Shown: positions 16,369 to 24,845, numbered from the stretch's first letter. The stretch: 32,658 nucleotides of DNA from Oscillospiraceae bacterium (GCA_031267245.1 JAIRZL010000027.1:1-32658), one strand, 5' to 3'. The notes: generated by a model from the letters alone, not told the origin. Numbers and translations are program-made.

Positions 16369-16929
16369 TTATGATAGTTGCGCGAGAAAACTTTTCAGGG
16401 TTAAAAAGTCTTTGAATGCCTCTTCTTTGTTCTGCGGGAACCGCAATAATGCAGATGGGTGGAAGGTCCCCATAAAATCAATTTCGCCTTTTTTATATAT
16501 TTTCCCATGGTCTTTTGTTACTCGGAAATCCGGGTTTATTAGGCTTGTGGCGGCGATTCTTCCAACACAGACAATCACTTTGGGAGATATCAAATCAATT
16601 TGCTGCTTTAGGTATTCAGCGCATGCTTGCCGTTGTGTGTCGGTGGGATCAGCGTTGTTTGGGGGCCGGCATTTTACGATATTTGTGATGAACATGTTTT
16701 TTGTTCGTGATATGTCAACAGCAGCAAGCATTTTGTCCAAGAGTTTGCCAGATCGGCCAACAAATGGCAGCCCCATTTCATCTTCCATCTGTCCTGGAGC
16801 TTCACCAACAAACAAGAGCTTGGTTTTTGCTATGCCATCGCCAAAGACGGTGTTTTTTCTGGTTAGGCAAAGATCGCATTTTTGGCAGGACTTTATTTCG
16901 TTTTTAAGAGTTTCAAAGGTGCGCTCCAA
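16369..16929 (-). CDS. Family 4 uracil-DNA glycosylase
   Basis: Removes uracil from DNA, starting base-excision repair. 186 residues from a TTG start placed ten bases after a perfect AAGGAGG; this gives the normal family length. The frame stays open 351 bases further upstream, but that part is low-complexity and lacks a ribosome binding site. Cys15, Cys18, Cys87 and Cys103 are placed as the [4Fe-4S] ligands of the thermostable (family 4) group. Motif A is GEAPGQMEDEMGLPFVG (42-58), followed by SGKLLDKML, NIVKCRPPNN (83-92) and motif B HPSALL near the C-terminus. Stand-alone gene, 240 bases before asp23. Confidence 0.93.
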   Translation of the reverse strand: MERTFETLKNEIKSCQKCDLCLTRKNTVFGDGIAKTKLLFVGEAPGQMEDEMGLPFVGRSGKLLDKMLAAVDISRTKNMFITNIVKCRPPNNADPTDTQRQACAEYLKQQIDLISPKVIVCVGRIAATSLINPDFRVTKDHGKIYKKGEIDFMGTFHPSALLRFPQNKEEAFKDFLTLKSFLAQLS

Positions 16930-17519
16930 TGGAAAAGACCTCCTTCTTAACGAACTTCTGTTAATCCCCTTGAAGATTTCATAGTGCTGTCTCTGCTTAC
17001 TCGCCGGCATTGCGCTGGCGTCGATGGTGACGTGCGCCGCAGCTCCAAAATGACATATCTTCTTGTCCTTTGGATCCCTTTCAGGTCGGGTGTTGGTGCA
17101 GATTTGCTGCTGTTTCGTTTGTTGCTTGTGAGCACCAGCAACGTCTGTAGTTATTGCGGTATTTGTTTTAGCAGGTGTCAGGGGATTACGCTCCGCATGC
17201 TTTCCGTTGTTGTGCCTGTGTCCCTTCGCCAGTGCTTGCAGCTGAAGATTTTGCCAAGACATTTTGTTCCCTGCGCCCATCTTTTCGTTGGTTGGCCCGC
17301 GCCCTGGCTACTGCCTCGTTTGGTGCTTAGTGCTCTTGCCCATCGGCGCACGCCGCGATTACCCAAGGGGTCATTTGCATTTTGGTGAAAGCTGCGCCGG
17401 CGCCGTGATAGCAGGTGCTGTGTGGATTCCCAGCGCGCAGTGGCGGAATTTCCCTGGCAAAGGCCAGCTGCGGAAGAGAAACGACTCTGGTTGTTGTCTC
17501 TTCTGGGCGCCGGCTTTTT
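16930..17519 (-). other. Intergenic region between ribF and the glycosylase
   Basis: 590 bases. On the minus strand the glycosylase frame is open from 17280, giving a Gln/His/Lys-rich string without domain features, judged non-coding because AAGGAGG just before TTG 16929 marks the real start. In the 17300-17519 part I searched for the riboflavin-kinase half of RibF and saw none of its motifs in any frame. Confidence 0.5.
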
Positions 17520-18080
17520 CTAAGTGTTAAGACTCTTTTTTTGCTGGTTGCTTGCGTCTTTGTGAATGGGTAGCAGAAGCGCGTTTGCGTTGCTTTGTTG
17601 TTGCTTTTGCAAAAGCTTTCTGATCAGGCTGGAACTTACGATTTCGCCAGCAATAGAAAAGAGAGGTTTCGCCACCAGCTTCATATTGTTTTCCTTGCAC
17701 AGGGATTTCAAAAGCTTGGTATTTCCCATGCGTTGGTGGCCAAAGCGGAAGTTCTTTCCACAAACCACCACTTGCGCGTGCAATCTATTAACCAGCCACT
17801 CTTGAAAAAAAAACTCTGCAGACATTCTCGCGATCTCGTTAAAATCCGGGGAGACGACCTGCTTTACTCCCAAAAATTCCAATTTTTTTAATTTTTCTTC
17901 AGTTGTGAGTATTTGCTGTTGGTTTTTTTTTGCGTTTGGGCAGTTGCTAGTGATTTGATAGGTAAATACTGTTGGCACAAGATCTCGGTACGCTGGCTTG
18001 AACATCTCCTTTATTATCTGTTGGTGCCCAACATGTACCCCGTCGAAAAAACCCAATGCAACAATTGCCGGCGGCTTCAA
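17520..18080 (-). CDS. ribF: RibF truncated to the FAD synthetase domain
   Basis: Bacterial RibF normally has an N-terminal FMN adenylyltransferase (makes FAD) and a C-terminal riboflavin kinase, about 310 aa in all. Here only the first is present: 186 residues from a TTG start eight bases after AAAGGAGG. Motifs: GFFDGVHVGHQ (10-20, nucleotide-binding HxGH), V-F-T-Y, VVCGKNFRFGHQRMGN and the S-S-S-L-I-R-K-L-L element that closes the domain. The last 20 or so residues are Gln/Lys/Ser-rich without kinase motifs, then a stop. Unless a kinase is encoded elsewhere, FMN would have to be imported. It follows truB, the usual order rbfA-nrnA-truB-ribF. Confidence 0.88.
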   Translation of the reverse strand: MKPPAIVALGFFDGVHVGHQQIIKEMFKPAYRDLVPTVFTYQITSNCPNAKKNQQQILTTEEKLKKLEFLGVKQVVSPDFNEIARMSAEFFFQEWLVNRLHAQVVVCGKNFRFGHQRMGNTKLLKSLCKENNMKLVAKPLFSIAGEIVSSSLIRKLLQKQQQSNANALLLPIHKDASNQQKKSLNT

Positions 18081-18341
18081 TTCTTGCTCCTCCTTTGTTG
18101 ACAATTGCCTGGCGTTCACCGATCGGACAGCCGATCGCAAGCACAATTCTGGCAATCACCGGCTAGATTCCTTCTTGTTTTTTTGTTTTTCTTTATTTGA
18201 AGGAAAGGTACTCTGCGTGTCGGCAGCTGCAAATATTATCAAACCAAAACATTACCAAATGCCAGCGCTGTTGTGGAGAGCTTTTCAAGAGAGCCTACTT
18301 GCGTTGTCATACAATTATGGTTTTTAGCAAGCGCTATCCTC

Positions 18342-19217
18342 TTACACCAGCAGCTTGTGGACGGTTAGAACGCCGTGTGTGGATCTCCCTAAACCCAAAA
18401 AGCTACCGTCGGCATCATATATTTTTATCAGGTTGGCATCTTTTATGGTTGCAATTGGGATCTTTGCTCCATGCAAAAAGTGCTGCGTGTCCTGTTGCGA
18501 CAAACTCAAAGCATCGAATTCGGTGAAAAAAGTATCTATTCCAATCAGTTTTTCAGCCAGCTTGTCGTTTTTAATGAGCACATCGATATCATCTAGATTT
18601 AGGGTTTGCTCCAGTTTTATTCCGCAACTTTGCAACCGCACAAGCCCAGTCAAAACCGCCCCGCAGCCGCACACCTCGCCGATATCGGCAACAAGTGAAC
18701 GTATATACGTGCCAGCAGAGCAGCCAACCAAAAGTACCCCCGCCTGCTTTTGGTAGCCATATTCCTTGATTTCTAGTTTTGTTATTGTTACTTCGCGGCT
18801 AGGGGTCTGGTGAACCAACCCTTTTCGTGCCAATTCATAAAGCTTTCTGCCTGCGATTTTGACAGCTGAATACGCTGGCACTTTCTGCGATACTTTCCCA
18901 AAAAACGAGGGCAAAACATTGTTAATGGTGTTTATTGTTACCGCTGCTGGTGTGCGTTTTAGAATCTGGCCGGTAATATCCAACGTATCAGTCTCGATGC
19001 CGAATTGAAAATCCGCCAGATACTCTTTGTATTCATCTGGAATTAGATCAAATATTTTGGTGGCTTTGCCGATCAAAATGGGGAGGACGCCGGTCGCCAT
19101 TGGGTCAAGAGTGCCGGCGTGACCCATTTTCTTTACTTTTAGGATGCCTCGTAATTTTGCAACAACGTCAAATGATGTGAATCCAGGCGGTTTGTTTATT
19201 CCCAAAACCCCATTCAC
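18342..19217 (-). CDS. truB: tRNA pseudouridine-55 synthase TruB
   Basis: Converts U55 to pseudouridine in the T-loop of tRNAs. 291 residues, normal length for the bacterial form. N-terminal G-I-N-K-P-P-G-F-T-S, then GHAGTLDPMATGVLP (32-46) with catalytic Asp38, KEYLADFQFGIETDTLD, and a Y-I-R-S-L-V-A-D-I-G stretch typical of the family. The C-terminal region has the weak PUA-like extension. The start is GTG, whose last two bases overlap the TGA of nrnA (GTGA), so the two are coupled. Part of the rbfA-nrnA-truB-ribF group. Confidence 0.95.
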   Translation of the reverse strand: MNGVLGINKPPGFTSFDVVAKLRGILKVKKMGHAGTLDPMATGVLPILIGKATKIFDLIPDEYKEYLADFQFGIETDTLDITGQILKRTPAAVTINTINNVLPSFFGKVSQKVPAYSAVKIAGRKLYELARKGLVHQTPSREVTITKLEIKEYGYQKQAGVLLVGCSAGTYIRSLVADIGEVCGCGAVLTGLVRLQSCGIKLEQTLNLDDIDVLIKNDKLAEKLIGIDTFFTEFDALSLSQQDTQHFLHGAKIPIATIKDANLIKIYDADGSFLGLGRSTHGVLTVHKLLV

Positions 19218-20173
19218 GTCAAAATCTCTCCCAGCTTGTTGATCAGGGCGAGTTTTGCCGCGGCAATTGGGCCTGGCGTGGAGCAGCCAGCGGCGCGTTT
19301 GTGGCCACCGCCATTGTGTAGCTGCTTGGCTATGTCGTTTGCATTGTATGGCTTGTTAGTTCTGATTGATATTTTTACCAGCTTGTCTTGTTCCCGTAAC
19401 ACGGCGCTTAGCTGCACCCCTTCAATTTTTATCAGTTCTGAATAGAGGGTGTTGTCGAGCTGTTCTTGCTCCAGACCAGCTTTTTGCAGCATCTCTTCGG
19501 TGATTGCCACAATTGCTGCTCTTCCTCCATAGAAAAACTCTACACTCGCGAAGAACATTTTCTTTAATTCAAAGTCTTTAAGCGATTCTGATGCAAACAT
19601 GCGGTGATTGATGTCTGTGTGATCTATGCCAGCTCTAATGAGCTCTGCTGCTAATTGGTGTGACCTTGCTGTTGTGCTTTCTTGCCGGAAGCAGTATGTG
19701 TCTGTTGCTATCGCCGTATACAAACATTTAGCAATCTGCGGGCTGATTGTGGCGCCTAGGTGCTGTATTAGATCATAAACAATCTCGCCTGTAGCTGCTG
19801 CTGATGGTTTAACAAGCTTCCATGTTGCCATGATTTCATTGTGCATATGGTGATCTATACAAATGTCGATATTGAGATCTTGCGGCACGGCTTCCGGGAA
19901 AAGGTGCGGAGCGGCAATGTCTACGGTTACCAACACCTGCGCCGGGAAATCGGAATCCACATATCCATCAAACAAAAAGCGATTTTTTTGTGCGAAACGG
20001 GCGTCATAAACAAGCTTTACCGTTTTCCCTAACCCTTGTAAGGCGAAGCAAAGAGCCAGCCCGGACCCTAACGTGTCTGGATCTGGAGACTGATGCGTGA
20101 TGATATGGATATAATCAGACTCTCTGAGCTTTTTAACTATGCTGTCCATTGCCTCTTGGTCGTTGTTGGCCAT
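19214..20173 (-). CDS. nrnA: Bifunctional oligoribonuclease/pAp phosphatase NrnA (DHH-DHHA1)
   Basis: Degrades short RNAs (nanoRNAs) and, in characterised relatives, dephosphorylates 3'-phosphoadenosine 5'-phosphate. 319 residues, typical length. DHH phosphoesterase domain: HQSPDPDTLGSG (27-38) with metal ligands Asp31 and Asp33, V-D-I-A-A-P (Asp85), and IDHHMHNE (Asp107, His108, His109), plus a later T-D-T-Y-C-F-R. DHHA1 domain: IRTNKPYNANDIAKQLHNGG, then GHKRAAG at 290-296. The ATG directly follows the TGA of rbfA and the 3' end overlaps truB by four bases, so the three genes form one coupled unit. Confidence 0.94.
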   Translation of the reverse strand: MANNDQEAMDSIVKKLRESDYIHIITHQSPDPDTLGSGLALCFALQGLGKTVKLVYDARFAQKNRFLFDGYVDSDFPAQVLVTVDIAAPHLFPEAVPQDLNIDICIDHHMHNEIMATWKLVKPSAAATGEIVYDLIQHLGATISPQIAKCLYTAIATDTYCFRQESTTARSHQLAAELIRAGIDHTDINHRMFASESLKDFELKKMFFASVEFFYGGRAAIVAITEEMLQKAGLEQEQLDNTLYSELIKIEGVQLSAVLREQDKLVKISIRTNKPYNANDIAKQLHNGGGHKRAAGCSTPGPIAAAKLALINKLGEILT

Positions 20174-20521
20174 TCATTTACCCCTTATCTCTTGCAGCTT
20201 GTTATTTACCGTTTCCCAATTACGGGCCGACCTATCGATTGTAAATATGATCCCTGGCGCTTTGCGCAGCTTGATCTTTAATGCGAGCTGGCTACGCACA
20301 AATCCGGCGGCGCTGTTTAGACCGTTTAGTAGTTTTTTTTCATCCACCTCCTGCAAGAGAGACCTAATATAAACTTTGGCATGAGAAAGATCCGGGCTGA
20401 GATCAACGGCAACAACACTAAACAGGTTGTTGGCAACCCGGTAATCTTTAACATCTCGCAGGATGTTGGTTAATTCTCGTTTTATATTCTCCTCTGCCCG
20501 TGACAGCAAAAAAACCGCCAT
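20174..20521 (-). CDS. rbfA: 30S ribosome-binding factor A
   Basis: Helps mature the 16S rRNA 5' end and the 30S subunit. 115 residues from the ATG after GAGGAGG; the frame is open upstream but the extra N-terminus has no family match. Family features: R-A-E-E-N-I-K-R-E-L, the VVAVDLSPDLSHAKVYIRS strand-loop-strand, a G-F-V-R-S-Q-L-A region with I-K-L-R-K-A-P, and a short C-terminal helix. The normal upstream neighbour infB (IF-2) is absent, replaced by 340-440 bases of non-coding DNA. The stop abuts the nrnA start. Confidence 0.92.
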   Translation of the reverse strand: MAVFLLSRAEENIKRELTNILRDVKDYRVANNLFSVVAVDLSPDLSHAKVYIRSLLQEVDEKKLLNGLNSAAGFVRSQLALKIKLRKAPGIIFTIDRSARNWETVNNKLQEIRGK

Positions 20522-20964
20522 TTTTCGAGATCTCCTCCTCAAATGGTTTAACGCCACCAAGCCAATAGACCGTTGCAGGTAGAACCCAGCGACACACAAT
20601 TACTGCAACCACAAACATCAGAAACCAGCCCGCAAACTAGCGTACAGCAAGCAGCTTGTGTTCGTTTTGAGATCAGCTGCTACTCCTTGCAGGCACCAGA
20701 TGTGTGAGCGGCGCCTCTGTCCTTGACGACATTGAATCCCTTTGCTTTTTGTTCTGGTGCTGCGCGATTTGATCAACCGTTGTAGGTGCTGGCCAGTTTT
20801 TTATTAACCGGATGTCGGCAGTTTCCGAAGCACCCAAAAGCACACGAACTATGGCAGCAAACTCCGGTTGTATGCAGGCGGTTAGTTATTCCCTCGCCAC
20901 ATCTTAGCCTCTTAGAGTGATCGCAACCGCTGTAAGCCGCATACTATGGTTGCTCAGAGGTCCG
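20522..20964 (-). other. Intergenic region where infB would be expected
   Basis: 443 bases between ricT and rbfA. No IF-2 C-terminal motif is readable. One minus-strand frame is free of stops for about 220 bases (about 20674-20894) and has a coding-like pattern (PEFAAIVRVLLGASET), but it has no clear start or ribosome binding site and is not recognised. Confidence 0.4.
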
Positions 20965-21864
20965 CTACGTTTCTGGCCGCGCAGGCAGTTCCGGTTTGTT
21001 TTTTTCTTGCTGGTTGATATTTTTGGGAGCACGCTTCTGCATGGGTGGTTTGGTTGTTTTGGGATTCTGTGGAGCTTGGTTTCCCGCTTTTGGTATTCCT
21101 TTTTGTGGCTGCAGGGGTTTGCTCGTTTTTTTTGTTTTTGTTGTGGAGGGCTGCTTTGTTTGATGATCCGGTTTGGTTGTTAATTTTTGGGTGGATGTGG
21201 GGTTTGTTTTCTTGTTATGTGGTTGATAGCTGGACAATTGTTCAAATGCGAGGCAGCACATAAATCTTCCGCATGCCCCATACACTTTGCTCTGCAAATA
21301 CCCCGCTTCTCTCGCCTTCTTTAGTGCTTTGCTGTCGAAATTTTTCAAAGTCGGGAGAGATCTGCAGCAAGCTTCGCGGCCACAAAGACCAAGGCCGCCA
21401 ATTCTCATTGCTTGCTCCCGAACATTTAGCTGCCGGAATTCTATTTTTGCCCGAAGTTTGCAAGCCAGATCCTTTGCCAGCTGCCTGAAATCTATGCGTT
21501 TTTCCGATTTGAAATAGAAGAAGAATTTATTTTTGTGATGGTCGTATTCGGTTTCACAGAGCTTCATTCCCAGCTCCTGCTGTTGGATTAATGCTTTGCA
21601 TTGTGTGATTGCTCGTGCTTTTATGTTTGCGAACTTGCTTAATGTTTTTTTGTCATTTTCATCCGCAACCCTCAGAATCTCTGGCAACTCTCCCGCTTCT
21701 TCGTTTGGTGTTGCTGCCCTTTTGGAAAACACCTCCGCATATTCTGGATTATTGGAAGGGCCAAGAAAACATATGCAAGAACCAACTTCCACTTTTTGAC
21801 ATGTTTTTAACCGAATTAGGTCACCGAACCTTGACGTTTTGGCAAACAAAATATCCAAAATCAA
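20965..21864 (-). CDS. ricT: PSP1-domain protein RicT (YaaT-like) with long basic tail
   Basis: In B. subtilis RicT joins RicA and RicF to steer RNase Y, and carries an iron-sulfur cluster. The frame opens at 21927, but the PSP1 homology begins near V-L-I-L-D-I-L-F-A-K; an AGGA seven bases before TTG 21864 makes that the likelier start (299 aa; GTG 21867 is possible). Conserved C-G-R-E-A-C-C (Cys161, 166, 167) and C-G-R-F-M-C-C (Cys198, 203, 204) match the RicT cysteines. Residues from about 213 to the end are a low-complexity Lys/Thr/Gln/Pro tail, longer than usual and probably disordered. It follows holB as in the B. subtilis yaa cluster. Confidence 0.88.
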   Translation of the reverse strand: MILDILFAKTSRFGDLIRLKTCQKVEVGSCICFLGPSNNPEYAEVFSKRAATPNEEAGELPEILRVADENDKKTLSKFANIKARAITQCKALIQQQELGMKLCETEYDHHKNKFFFYFKSEKRIDFRQLAKDLACKLRAKIEFRQLNVREQAMRIGGLGLCGREACCRSLPTLKNFDSKALKKAREAGYLQSKVYGACGRFMCCLAFEQLSSYQPHNKKTNPTSTQKLTTKPDHQTKQPSTTKTKKTSKPLQPQKGIPKAGNQAPQNPKTTKPPMQKRAPKNINQQEKNKPELPARPET

Positions 21865-22222
21865 CACACCATCCTGACTAACTAACTGCCATTCCCAAGG
21901 GCCAATCTCGCCTATGAACCGCCGCAACGCCCAGCGTTGATTTCTTAATCTTTAAAAATGCTGGGGAAGAGAGCAAAAAACTCCACGCGATTTGCGGCTT
22001 TCCAAAGAACTCCTTGATTTTGTGGCAGTCTTGCCGTAGATTGCTTGCTGTTTGTGCGCGCCGATTGGCTGGGCGATCTGCCAGTTGCTTTTCCTTAAAG
22101 AAGGGCCTTCCGCGACGTTACTCATGCCTGTGGTTTGCCTTGCTGTTTGTTGCGTTTAACATTAGGCGATTTGAAGCTCCTCACGAAAATCGATGGGCTG
22201 TGCCAGCCTTGTGGGCCGAGAA
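21865..22222 (-). other. Intergenic region between holB and ricT
   Basis: About 358 bases; in B. subtilis these genes are nearly adjacent. No supported gene, terminator or repeat was seen. Confidence 0.4.
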
Positions 22223-23194
22223 CTAGCGGGGGTACGTTTTGTGCTGCCTTGTTATGCTGCCTGGGTTTTGGTTCGTTTGGCAGGTAGCAGGACGCACGTC
22301 CTGGGTGTTTTTTGCGCACAAGCTTGCCAAAAGCCAGCTTATGGTTAAATTTAGGTTGGCATTTTGATATACGCGTTCTAGCGCTTCATTTATGATCCCA
22401 ACCAGCGGCAGAATTTTAACTGCGTTGCCCGGTTTGCTGCGGCATTTTTCAATGAGAAGATGCTTTGCGGCAATCAAAGTCAGGTGCAACGCGCTGCGAT
22501 TTTTTAGCTTGCCTAGGCTTGTCATTAATTTGTAAAGTTTGTGACTATTAAGGTCCTCAGCCAAGCTCTTCGCCGATTCCAGGATTTCATTTGCGGTTTC
22601 ATGCTGTGCAAACTGAATGCATAGGTCAAGGTTCCCGTTGAACATGTCGCTTAGCTGCACGGAGTGCGCATCGGCAATTTGAGGGATATGTAGCTTCAAA
22701 ATTTTAGCACATTCATCATTGGTTAAGGGCTTTAAAATCACAGAAACAACTCGAGAGAGGATGGTGCTCAGCAGGTGGGCCTTGTCTGGTGCCGTGAGCA
22801 AAAAGCAAATTCCACCCGGCGGTTCTTCAATAAGCTTAAGCAACGCATTCTGCGCAGCCGGCATCATCCTCTGCGCGGCCTGGATTACGCAGGCTTTCCG
22901 TGGGGCCGCACATGTCTTTTTTTGTGCTGCTTGCTTGAGGGTGCGAATGTCGTCTACCGTAATGGTGCTCGCCTCTTCTGTTTTCGCTAAGAGTACAAAA
23001 TCTGGGTGCGCTGGTATGTCCCGCGCGAAATCCAGAATGTCTTTGTTTAGGGCTTTCGCCGCGGCAAAGGTGGCAAATATATCGCATTTAAATTGGTCAC
23101 CGAGCAGTAATATCGCGTGGGATGGAAACCCTGCTTGCAGCAAGCCTGTAAAAATGGCTTCTGCTTCTATTTGTTTGTAGAAAAACTCAACCAT
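22223..23194 (-). CDS. holB: DNA polymerase III delta-prime subunit (divergent)
   Basis: Clamp-loader subunit that helps load the beta clamp. 323 residues from the ATG two bases... after the pstA stop (one base between). Supporting features: ALLKLIEEPPGGICFLLTAPD (near 115-135), followed by a T-I-L-S-R-V segment in place of the family's T-I-L-S-R-C, and a helical C-terminal domain. The nucleotide-binding region reads L-L-L-G-D-Q-F-K-C-D where a G-x-x-G-x-G-K loop would be in ATP-binding clamp-loader subunits, and the zinc-binding Cys cluster is absent. Delta-prime need not hydrolyse ATP, so these changes need not inactivate it. Position between pstA and ricT supports the call. Confidence 0.87.
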   Translation of the reverse strand: MVEFFYKQIEAEAIFTGLLQAGFPSHAILLLGDQFKCDIFATFAAAKALNKDILDFARDIPAHPDFVLLAKTEEASTITVDDIRTLKQAAQKKTCAAPRKACVIQAAQRMMPAAQNALLKLIEEPPGGICFLLTAPDKAHLLSTILSRVVSVILKPLTNDECAKILKLHIPQIADAHSVQLSDMFNGNLDLCIQFAQHETANEILESAKSLAEDLNSHKLYKLMTSLGKLKNRSALHLTLIAAKHLLIEKCRSKPGNAVKILPLVGIINEALERVYQNANLNLTISWLLASLCAKNTQDVRPATCQTNQNPGSITRQHKTYPR

Positions 23195-23195
23195 T

Positions 23196-23519
23196 TCATA
23201 TCTTCTCAAAACGTTCCACGTTTAAAACAAAGACGATTGCGCCACCCACTTTTACATCTATTGGAAATGCTGAATATACTCCAGTGCCATAAGATGCAGA
23301 GGTTGGTACAACTTTGCTGTGACTTTTGCTTTTTCCTTCAATAATCCCAAGCACAGCATCCACTTTTTCATCCTCGATGCCGATAAGGATGGTTGTGTTC
23401 CCTGTGGATAAAAAGCCGCCTGTTGTAGAGAGTTTGGTGACTGCAAACCCATCTTTAGTTAGCGCTTTAATTACATTGTTGCTATCGTCACTGGAAACCA
23501 CTGCCATAATTAGCTTCAT
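23196..23519 (-). CDS. pstA: Cyclic-di-AMP receptor PstA/DarA
   Basis: PII-like trimeric signal protein that binds cyclic-di-AMP. 107 residues, normal length. Landmarks: M-K-L-I-M-A-V-V at the N-terminus, GFAVTKLSTTGGFLSTGNTT (25-44; the T-loop and ligand contacts), T-I-L-I-G-I-E-D-E-K-V-D, then the V-G-G-A-I-V-F-V-L-N-V-E-R-F ending. GGGGTGAATT precedes the ATG. Located between the decarboxylase and holB as in B. subtilis (yaaQ), but tmk and yaaR, the usual flanking genes, are missing. The terminal codons lead directly into holB. Confidence 0.94.
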   Translation of the reverse strand: MKLIMAVVSSDDSNNVIKALTKDGFAVTKLSTTGGFLSTGNTTILIGIEDEKVDAVLGIIEGKSKSHSKVVPTSASYGTGVYSAFPIDVKVGGAIVFVLNVERFEKI

Positions 23520-23522
23520 AAT

Positions 23523-24845
23523 TCACCCCACACAATTTATTGAATGGTACCTACATAATTTTAATACATTTATGACCTCGGAATCAATAACCTCGCCTGG
23601 CATTATTAACGGGACACAAGGTGGACATTTTAACTCTTGCAAGCCGGCAACTAAACCGTTGCAGTCTTTTAGTGCAATCTGCTTATATCTCCCCCAAGCT
23701 GCAGCGGGTAAACTTTTCTTTTGGATTAATGGGCTTTGCAAAGAGTAGGTGCTCATGGGGATTGCGGGGCGGGAGCTTGCTGTTTTTAATATGTTGATTA
23801 GCTGCGCAAATTCCGTTTTGGCGTTCTGCGTTCCCACTAGTAATATAACACAGTTGTGGTCGGCATACTCAACATATACTCTTTGCTTGGCTAATTTTTC
23901 CTGCAACTCGAATCCGGTTACGCCGCGGTGCACACCAGAGATTGTTAATTTTAAGAAGCTGTTTTCGTCTTCGTTTAAAAGCTGGAATCCCAGTGCCTTT
24001 AATTCTTCTTTTAAGTTCGCAAGGCGATTGATGAAATCTTTGAAGTTCGGGGCAAATTGGGTTTTTATGTAGTCAAGGCAGTTGTCTATTGAATTCATTA
24101 CCAGGTAACTGGGGCTAGATGAACCAAATAGTCGCATCCGTTGTTTGGCAAATGTGGGGTCGAATTGCTCTTGCATATGCAAAACAGCGGCGCCGGTAAA
24201 AGTGGGGAAGACCTTATGCCAAGAATCACAGCACATGTCGGCCCCTAGCTCAATCGGGTGGGCGCTGGGGTTCAGGAATTTGAGATATGCTCCGTGCGCG
24301 TTGTCAACCAATAACGGCAGCTTATTCTGTTTACACACCCCAGATAGTGCTTTCAAATCTGGCGAAAACCCATAGTAGTCCTGGCCGGTGACAAACACAG
24401 CTCTGGCATCTGGGTTGGCTTTTATGGTTGCTGCTAGTTGCTCTTTTGTGATTACCGCCCCAAACGGAGACCTTGCAGAGCTTGCTCGGTATATCCAAAC
24501 AGGATGAAGATCCAGAAGAATCATGGTGTTGAGCACAGAAATATGTATGTGCCGGTCCACAATAATTTTATTGCCCGGGTTTAAGGTGCTGGCCATCATG
24601 GTCTGGATACATAACGTTGCGCCTCCGGTGCTGATTATGCTCCTGCAGCCGTAGAGGTTGCCTATGTTGTTTTCAAGTTCTTTTATGCACCCACGGCTAT
24701 TATAAAGATTATCTAAGCCAGGGAGCTCTGTTAGGTCATATTGCTCAAGCGTGCCTATCCCCTTATGCCCTGGCATGTGAAAACGAATGGGGTTTTGGTC
24801 TATATACTTTTTTATGGAATCGGCTAAACTTCTCATGTTGCTCAC
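23523..24845 (-). CDS. Orn/Lys/Arg decarboxylase-family PLP protein (YaaO-like)
   Basis: PLP-dependent fold I amino-acid decarboxylase family; the substrate cannot be set from sequence. 440 residues from the GTG that overlaps the fakA stop (GTGA); an ATG three codons later (24836) is an alternative. Landmarks: I-R-F-H-M-P-G-H-K-G (20-29), ELPGLDNLY, STGGATLCIQ (72-81), V-D-R-H-I-H-I-S, VDNAHGAYL (180-188, with Asp181 and His184 over the cofactor), and the PLP lysine Lys211 in DSWHKVFPTFTGAA. The C-terminal domain has P-L-I-M-P-G-E-V-I as in relatives. Located before pstA as yaaO is in B. subtilis. Confidence 0.92.
   Translation of the reverse strand: MSNMRSLADSIKKYIDQNPIRFHMPGHKGIGTLEQYDLTELPGLDNLYNSRGCIKELENNIGNLYGCRSIISTGGATLCIQTMMASTLNPGNKIIVDRHIHISVLNTMILLDLHPVWIYRASSARSPFGAVITKEQLAATIKANPDARAVFVTGQDYYGFSPDLKALSGVCKQNKLPLLVDNAHGAYLKFLNPSAHPIELGADMCCDSWHKVFPTFTGAAVLHMQEQFDPTFAKQRMRLFGSSSPSYLVMNSIDNCLDYIKTQFAPNFKDFINRLANLKEELKALGFQLLNEDENSFLKLTISGVHRGVTGFELQEKLAKQRVYVEYADHNCVILLVGTQNAKTEFAQLINILKTASSRPAIPMSTYSLQSPLIQKKSLPAAAWGRYKQIALKDCNGLVAGLQELKCPPCVPLIMPGEVIDSEVINVLKLCRYHSINCVG

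Noticed and set aside
16930-17280. 117-residue N-terminal extension of the uracil-DNA glycosylase
   Set aside because: Low-complexity Gln/His/Lys-rich sequence with no ribosome binding site at its start; a perfect AAGGAGG before TTG 16929 gives a product of normal family length.
22014-22226. 70-codon plus-strand frame between ricT and holB
   Set aside because: No ribosome binding site, opposite to the direction of the operon, no recognisable product.
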